Of a stretch of 18,175 bases of DNA, positions 14,091 to 18,175 are shown piece after piece. The translations under genes were made by a program, and so were the position numbers. The stretch comes from Helicobacteraceae bacterium (GTDB lineage Bacteria > Campylobacterota > Campylobacteria > Campylobacterales > SZUA-545): positions 1 through 18,175 of the forward strand of contig JAISMA010000160.1 of the NCBI GenBank assembly GCA_031276985.1, in the 5' to 3' direction. Each line of letters starts with the position of its first letter. Within the stretch, counting starts at the first letter, position 1. Under the pieces are notes generated by a model, which worked only from the letters and a program-made list of their open reading frames with translations, was not told the DNA's origin and made no database searches.

Positions 14091-15068
14091 ATGCCAAAAG
14101 TATCTGTAATCATTCCTGTTTATAAGGCTGAGAAATATCTTGAGAAGTGCGTCAATAGCGTTTTGCAACAGACTTTTATGGATTTTGAATGTATTTTGGT
14201 CGATGATCGATCTCCAGATATGTGCGGAATTATGTGCGATAAGTTAGCGATGGAAGACTCGCGTATAAACGTAATTCACAATAAAACAAATCTTGGCGCT
14301 TCAATGGCGAGGAAAACAGGTTTGAGCGCGGCGAGCGGAGACTATGTGTTCTTTGTTGATTCGGACGATCATCTCGAACCTAGTATGATTGAAAAACTAT
14401 TTAACGTCGCAATTGCCAATGCAGCTGATATGGTTTATTGCGACTATTACGAAACGAGAGAGATAAAAAACGGAGACAAAACAGAGAATACGATTAAAAT
14501 AATTGGCGAGACTGATAGTTTTAGCGCAATAAAGCAAATTATTGCAAACGCTTCTCCAATGCATATGACATTTTGGAACAAACTAATCAAAAGAGAAATC
14601 TACGAGCGAGCGCATTTTCCAGACGATACGGCATATTATGAAGATAATTATATTATCCTGCAAACTTTTTATTATTCAAAAATCATCGTTTACCTAAACG
14701 AGGCGCTATATTATTACAATGTCGCAAATAATAACTCGATGATGCGCGGCTCAACCAGAAAACTGATCATGCTTGAGAGTAAATTGCGCGTTTTTCAATA
14801 TATTGAGAGTTTCTTGGCGCAATTTTATGGCGACGATCTAGCGCTGTTTGAGCCAAATTTCAGTTTTGCCGTTAACAAGCTAAAACATAGACTGCTTAAA
14901 TACGGTTTTACCGATCTTTCCGCTTTGAGCAAATTTCATCCGCGATCCGCTCAATATATTTTTGGCAACGTCAAAATGACCTTAAGAGGCAAACTATATC
15001 TTTGGCTTGCGCTTCGTTTGGGGATTAAATTTCAGTATAGGCTTTGGAATGATCGGCTAAGAAAGTAA
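14091..15068 (+). CDS. family 2 glycosyltransferase (CpsI/WcaA-like), 325 aa
   Basis: The N-terminal GT-A domain starts VSVIIPVYKAEKYLEKCVNS and continues LQQTFMDFECILVDDRSPD, with NLGASMARKTGLSAASGDYV and the metal-binding DSDD in FFVDSDDHLEP. The second half (NKLIKREIYERAHFPDDTAYYED) is typical of transferases that build capsule or lipooligosaccharide outer chains in Campylobacter and Helicobacter. The start has AAAAAGG upstream. It stands alone on the plus strand between two minus-strand units, 22 bases from the convergent gene at 15091. GATC density (8 in 978 bases) is lower than in dnaX or nif. Donor and acceptor unknown. Confidence 0.9.
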   Translation: MPKVSVIIPVYKAEKYLEKCVNSVLQQTFMDFECILVDDRSPDMCGIMCDKLAMEDSRINVIHNKTNLGASMARKTGLSAASGDYVFFVDSDDHLEPSMIEKLFNVAIANAADMVYCDYYETREIKNGDKTENTIKIIGETDSFSAIKQIIANASPMHMTFWNKLIKREIYERAHFPDDTAYYEDNYIILQTFYYSKIIVYLNEALYYYNVANNNSMMRGSTRKLIMLESKLRVFQYIESFLAQFYGDDLALFEPNFSFAVNKLKHRLLKYGFTDLSALSKFHPRSAQYIFGNVKMTLRGKLYLWLALRLGIKFQYRLWNDRLRK

Positions 15069-15090
15069 AATGCGTTTGTATTTGCAAAAT

Positions 15091-16215
15091 TCATAAACGC
15101 CCCAAAAGACGACTAAGCAACAACAGGTGTTTATTTAGATTTCTCGCCAGCGTCCCGAAACCAGATTTAACGCCTTGCGCCGTTTGCGTTAAATATAATT
15201 GCTTTGCGCTGGCAAGAACAAATAAATCGGTTAGCGCGGTCATATTTGTTTCATATCCATCAAGTTCCGCGTTGTAATGCAACGGTTTACCATTGGTATT
15301 TGGAATTTTGGAAGAAAAAATAACGCGATTTCCAAATAATGTTTTAGCGTAACGTTGAACCTCGTAGCTATCGGAGCACAAGACAAGCGGGCGAGGGCTA
15401 GAAATTATATTATTGCGTATTTTTAGCAAGAACGCTTCATAATCGGTTCGATAATCGCTGTGGCGAATATGAACCGCGTCGTATTCGCCTAACGAGTTTA
15501 TAACTTTGTTAATATGCGACCGTGCGTTATCGGCGAGTAAAATTAAATAAAAAACGTTTAGCGAACGGTTATTGTTTCCGCATTGTTCATACACAATAAC
15601 TTGCTCTTTATAATCTATGCCCATATTAAAATCTAGTTTAATTTGGCTTTCTTTTTCAACCATATTATCAACGATAGGATCAAGTTCAGATTTATAGTTT
15701 AAAATATCGTTGCGCAAACAATGAGGATAGCAATCAAACGGAGGCGTTAAGAAATCTATTACGCCAAAACGTAGCCACTCGCTCTCTTTCTCACGTATTG
15801 TAAAATAGCGCTCAAAGTTGTCCATGAATCCTCCTCGCGAGCCGTCTATGTAGATAACTCTTCGATAACGCAATGCGTAAGTAACCGCTAACTCTATTTG
15901 GCAAAGCATATCGTTTAACCCGCCAGCGGGGCGACAGAAAATATATTTGCGCGGCTCTTTGATTGGCATGCTACGAATGCCAAAAAGCCTTAGAACAAAA
16001 TAATAAACATATAAAAATTTAAGTAGATTTGCGCGACGAACTCCATATAAATGGCTCTTTTCTTTATATCGAGTTCTTACGTCCTTTGCGATCAAAGGAC
16101 AACGTTTAATAATCGAATAGCTGCCTCTGGCGCTAGCTTTCTTAAGAAAATAGTAGAATTCCGCGCAAATTATGGTTAGCCTAAGCGCTAGAAAATGCGC
16201 TATGTTTTCACGCAT
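15091..16215 (-). CDS. fucosyltransferase-fold glycosyltransferase (GT11/O-FucT-like), 374 aa
   Basis: The protein carries the pattern of the alpha-1,2/1,6/O-fucosyltransferase superfamily. It has a glycine motif GGLNDMLCQIE at about 98-108 (GGLGNQM in relatives), an H-x-R-x-x-D-Y donor-site motif HIRHSDY at 249-255, CSDS at 280-283, and the C-terminal TDLFVLASAKQLYLTQT with SGFGTLA. This suggests transfer of fucose from GDP-fucose, but the sugar is inferred and the match is remote. Residues 1-90 are basic and hydrophobic and unlike the compact family start. RBS AAGGATATTCT precedes the ATG at 16215. The gene has only two GATC sites in 1,125 bases and is A/T-rich, unlike its neighbours, and lies behind a truncated nucleotidyltransferase start. 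Both suggest acquisition. Confidence 0.75.
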   Translation of the reverse strand: MRENIAHFLALRLTIICAEFYYFLKKASARGSYSIIKRCPLIAKDVRTRYKEKSHLYGVRRANLLKFLYVYYFVLRLFGIRSMPIKEPRKYIFCRPAGGLNDMLCQIELAVTYALRYRRVIYIDGSRGGFMDNFERYFTIREKESEWLRFGVIDFLTPPFDCYPHCLRNDILNYKSELDPIVDNMVEKESQIKLDFNMGIDYKEQVIVYEQCGNNNRSLNVFYLILLADNARSHINKVINSLGEYDAVHIRHSDYRTDYEAFLLKIRNNIISSPRPLVLCSDSYEVQRYAKTLFGNRVIFSSKIPNTNGKPLHYNAELDGYETNMTALTDLFVLASAKQLYLTQTAQGVKSGFGTLARNLNKHLLLLSRLLGRL

Positions 16216-16263
16216 AGAATATCCTTTTTTCTTGCTTGTGAGATGAAATTAAAAACACATCTA

Positions 16264-16302
16264 CTATCTGCCGCTGCCGCCCGCTAAAATAATCGCTTTC
16301 AT
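16264..16302 (-). pseudogene. 5' stump of a sugar-nucleotide nucleotidyltransferase gene
   Basis: On the minus strand ATG at 16302 opens a frame reading MKAIILAGGSGR, then TAG (16264-16266). This is the signature start of NTP-transferase enzymes such as glucose-1-phosphate thymidylyltransferase or mannose-1-phosphate guanylyltransferase (MKAIILAGGSGTRL). The rest of the gene is absent; 48 bases later the fucosyltransferase-like gene begins. The parent enzyme cannot be told. A TATAAT at 16335-16340 lies 32 bases upstream, so the stump is probably still transcribed. Confidence 0.6.
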
Positions 16303-16334
16303 CTTTGCACTTTGTGAACAAATTTTTGGCGCAT

Positions 16335-16340
16335 ATTATA
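16335..16340 (-). promoter_or_regulatory. -10 promoter element upstream of the fucosyltransferase-like gene
   Basis: A perfect TATAAT on the minus strand (CCGCTATAATATG) lies just beyond the stop of the WaaE-like gene. It would drive the nucleotidyltransferase stump and then the gene at 15091-16215 after a leader of about 110 bases. Confidence 0.45.
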
Positions 16341-16344
16341 GCGG

Positions 16345-17127
16345 CTATGGCTTTAATTTAGCTTTTTGGCGTTTGGCGGCTTGCTCTATCTCCCAGACAA
16401 ACGCATATTTCAAAAAGATATAAACGCCTTTGCTAAACGCCGCGAATAATCCTTGTATCCCGTCCAAAAACCCTAAGCGAAAGATATAGGATTTTGTAAC
16501 GCCCCACATTGGATTAAACAGCAGTTTAAGAAGCGAAAAACGTTTGCCTTTTTGCGCGTAAGACTCCGCCGCCAAACGCGCATATACTATTAGCCGATTC
16601 CAATGATCGCTTAGATCTTTATACGAATAGTGAATCAGATCGCCTTTTAGTTTGACGATCTTGCCTTCGATTTTCAGCGAATCGTGTGGATTATAACCGC
16701 TCCAGCGTGGTTTGGCATCGCGCTTCACAAGGCGCAAATGAAGATCGGGACGCCACATATAATTTAGCGTTTTTCCTAGATAAACGCTTTTACGGCTTAT
16801 CATAAAACCGTCCGCGTTATCGCTTGCGATCGCTTGCGCGATCGATTTAATAAGCTCCGCGCTTGCCACTTCGTCCGCGTCGATAGATAATATCCATTTG
16901 CCAACGCATTTTTCCAGCGCGGAATTTTTTTGCGCGATATGTCCTTTCCAATCCTCTTCAAAAACCTTTGCGCCGAAATCTTGCGCGATCTCTCTTGTGC
17001 GATCGCTTGAATGCGAATCAACCACAATAATTTCATTCGCTATAGTTTTAATCGCCTCTAACGTTCTAGCAAGATTGCCCTCTTCGTTAAAGGTAATAAC
17101 GGCGACGCTTAAAAGCGTTTCATTCAT
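16345..17127 (-). CDS. WaaE/KdtX-type family 2 glycosyltransferase, 260 aa
   Basis: The N-terminus LSVAVITFNEEGNLARTLEA, then NEIIVVDSHSSDRTREIAQD and ILSIDADEVASAEL, with DADE at 83-86, is the signature of the WaaE/KdtX/LgtF group. These add glucose to the first heptose of the lipopolysaccharide inner core. The middle motif LHLRLVKRDAKPRWSGYNPH and the hydrophobic C-terminal part (WGVTKSYIFRLGFLDGIQGL) also fit, as does the length of about 255 aa. The ATG overlaps the stop of the upstream GT4 gene by eight bases (ATGAATGA), so it is co-translated. It ends a minus-strand unit that may begin beyond the window. The glucose/heptose specificity is by family, not shown here. Confidence 0.88.
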   Translation of the reverse strand: MNETLLSVAVITFNEEGNLARTLEAIKTIANEIIVVDSHSSDRTREIAQDFGAKVFEEDWKGHIAQKNSALEKCVGKWILSIDADEVASAELIKSIAQAIASDNADGFMISRKSVYLGKTLNYMWRPDLHLRLVKRDAKPRWSGYNPHDSLKIEGKIVKLKGDLIHYSYKDLSDHWNRLIVYARLAAESYAQKGKRFSLLKLLFNPMWGVTKSYIFRLGFLDGIQGLFAAFSKGVYIFLKYAFVWEIEQAAKRQKAKLKP

Positions 17128-18160
17128 TTATAGCCTCCATATACGCGCTTAAAAACGCTTCATCGCTGAAAACGCAGACATTTTTGTTGTGATTTTTGAT
17201 TTTTTGCGCGATCGCCGTTGCGTCGTTTGGCGCGAAAAGATTGCCGTTTGGCGTTACTTCAGGCAAAGCGCCAACTTTTGCGGCAATTAGCGGTACTCCA
17301 ACGGACATTATTTCAAACGCGACGCGGCATATAGCTTCGCTTCCTAGCGAAGCGACTACGCCTATATCAAAGGCGCTTATACAAGCGGTTATATCCGCGC
17401 GAAAACCCGTAATAAACGCCGCGCCGCTTAAGCCGCGATCATCGATATATTTTTGCAGATCGGCTGTATTTAGATCAGAGCTGGAAGTAACGAGTAAAAG
17501 TTTATAATTTTCATCGTTTTGGCGCAAAATATATAGCGCGTCTATTAAACTTTTATGCCCCTTTACTTCGCTGTAGCGTCCCACAAGCCCTACAACTATA
17601 TCGCTTTTTTTTAAACCAAATTCAGATCGAACCAGATCGCGCCCGTTTTTATCGAAGGCAAATTTCGTCGTATTAACGCCGCCGTAAATTACGCTAATTT
17701 TATCGCGCGGCGTTTTTAGTTTTTCAATAAAATTCTTTTTAATCCATTCGCCGCTTACGATAATGCGATCGGCGCATTTGTTGTGAAAAAATCGGTTGAT
17801 AAAATTCGCCTTCGGCGCGCGCTGATCGCCGCGAACTCGCAACATTTTCCAACGCGCGCCAAAGAGACGTTTAAGCGCTAAAAACCAAAAAAGCTCGCCT
17901 CTATGCGCGGTTACAATATCAGGCGCAAAATCGCGCAAAAAGGCGTTAAGACGAAACGCTACGCCGATCGGATTTTCGGCGTTAAAGTTATCCTCGTATG
18001 TTTTTATATTCATCTCTTTTGCTTTTTGCGCCGTTTGCGTGTTTGGCAAAACGCCAGCGATCGCGTCATGCCCCGCTTCTTGCAACAATCTGCAAAGATT
18101 TAGCGCGTACCACGCCGTAGCGTTGTACCAGCGAACGTTGATTAGATGAAAAAACCGCAT
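17120..18160 (-). CDS. family 4 glycosyltransferase, 346 aa
   Basis: A GT-B fold GT4 enzyme, complete within the window. The N-terminal domain begins RFFHLINVRWYNATAWYALN. The C-terminal donor domain holds VVGLVGRYSEVKGHKSLIDA, AFDIGVVASLGSEAICRVAF and the following EIMSVGVPLIA, with the family's E-x7-E arrangement near 280-290. Conserved VRGDQRAPK and ISVIYGGVNTTKF resemble lipooligosaccharide core transferases of Campylobacterota. An A8 run (minus strand, 17605-17612, encoding LKKS) is a possible slippage site. Translation is coupled to the WaaE-like gene. Only 15 bases precede its start in the window, so promoter and upstream partners cannot be seen. Confidence 0.88.
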   Translation of the reverse strand: MRFFHLINVRWYNATAWYALNLCRLLQEAGHDAIAGVLPNTQTAQKAKEMNIKTYEDNFNAENPIGVAFRLNAFLRDFAPDIVTAHRGELFWFLALKRLFGARWKMLRVRGDQRAPKANFINRFFHNKCADRIIVSGEWIKKNFIEKLKTPRDKISVIYGGVNTTKFAFDKNGRDLVRSEFGLKKSDIVVGLVGRYSEVKGHKSLIDALYILRQNDENYKLLLVTSSSDLNTADLQKYIDDRGLSGAAFITGFRADITACISAFDIGVVASLGSEAICRVAFEIMSVGVPLIAAKVGALPEVTPNGNLFAPNDATAIAQKIKNHNKNVCVFSDEAFLSAYMEAINE

Positions 18161-18175
18161 TATTTATAAAATCTT

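Overview
The window looks like the chromosome of a Campylobacterota (epsilonproteobacterial) bacterium. The basis is protein resemblance read by eye: TruB with the Campylobacter-type N-terminus (MNRLFVAYKP, then GFSGILDPFAKG), a fused three-domain NifU next to NifS in place of an isc operon, a 2-Cys peroxiredoxin very like Campylobacter AhpC, and lipooligosaccharide-type glycosyltransferase genes. I cannot name the genus. Base composition is intermediate for the group. The tetranucleotide GATC, mostly within CGATCG/GCGATC, is strikingly frequent: 12 copies in 4441-5040 against about 2 expected.

Layout. (1) 1-1898, plus strand: the 3' end of an unknown gene, an unrecognised 294-residue protein starting at a TTG, and truB, followed by a probable terminator. 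(2) 1899-2368: a stretch with a frameshifted gene remnant. (3) 2331-5007, minus strand: a short membrane-anchored SIMPL-like protein with its own TATAAT promoter, and the nifS-nifU operon (4-base overlap), closed by a perfect 12-bp hairpin. (4) 5140-6875, plus strand: dnaX, preceded by a nine-codon minicistron that holds the strong ribosome binding site and ends on the dnaX start codon. (5) 6876-8232: a G-tract hairpin between convergent genes, ahpC with a palindromic candidate operator, and about 490 bases without a convincing gene that contain two perfect copies of a 48-base repeat. (6) 8233-18160: a cell-surface glycan (probably lipooligosaccharide) region.

The glycan region has several units. 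A six-gene minus-strand operon runs from a TATAAT promoter at 13926-13931 through two sister family 2 glycosyltransferases, a family 4 glycosyltransferase, a phosphoethanolamine-transferase-like membrane enzyme, a family 9 (heptosyltransferase-type) enzyme and a DUF6165-like small protein. A plus-strand family 2 glycosyltransferase (14091-15068) faces a minus-strand fucosyltransferase-fold protein (15091-16215). A minus-strand pair follows, a family 4 glycosyltransferase and a WaaE/KdtX-like glycosyltransferase with an 8-base overlap; it may continue past the window edge. Together these genes would build and decorate a surface oligosaccharide: sugar transfer by the glycosyltransferases, phosphoethanolamine by the sulfatase-fold enzyme.

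The most interesting signals are the twelve-codon stump of a sugar-nucleotide nucleotidyltransferase (MKAIILAGGSGR then stop) just upstream of the GATC-poor fucosyltransferase-like gene, which looks like a gene-replacement scar; the dnaX minicistron; homopolymer runs of 8-9 bases concentrated in the glycosyltransferase genes; a high-identity patch shared by the sister glycosyltransferases; and the 48-base repeat pair. I saw no tRNA, rRNA, CRISPR array or insertion sequence.
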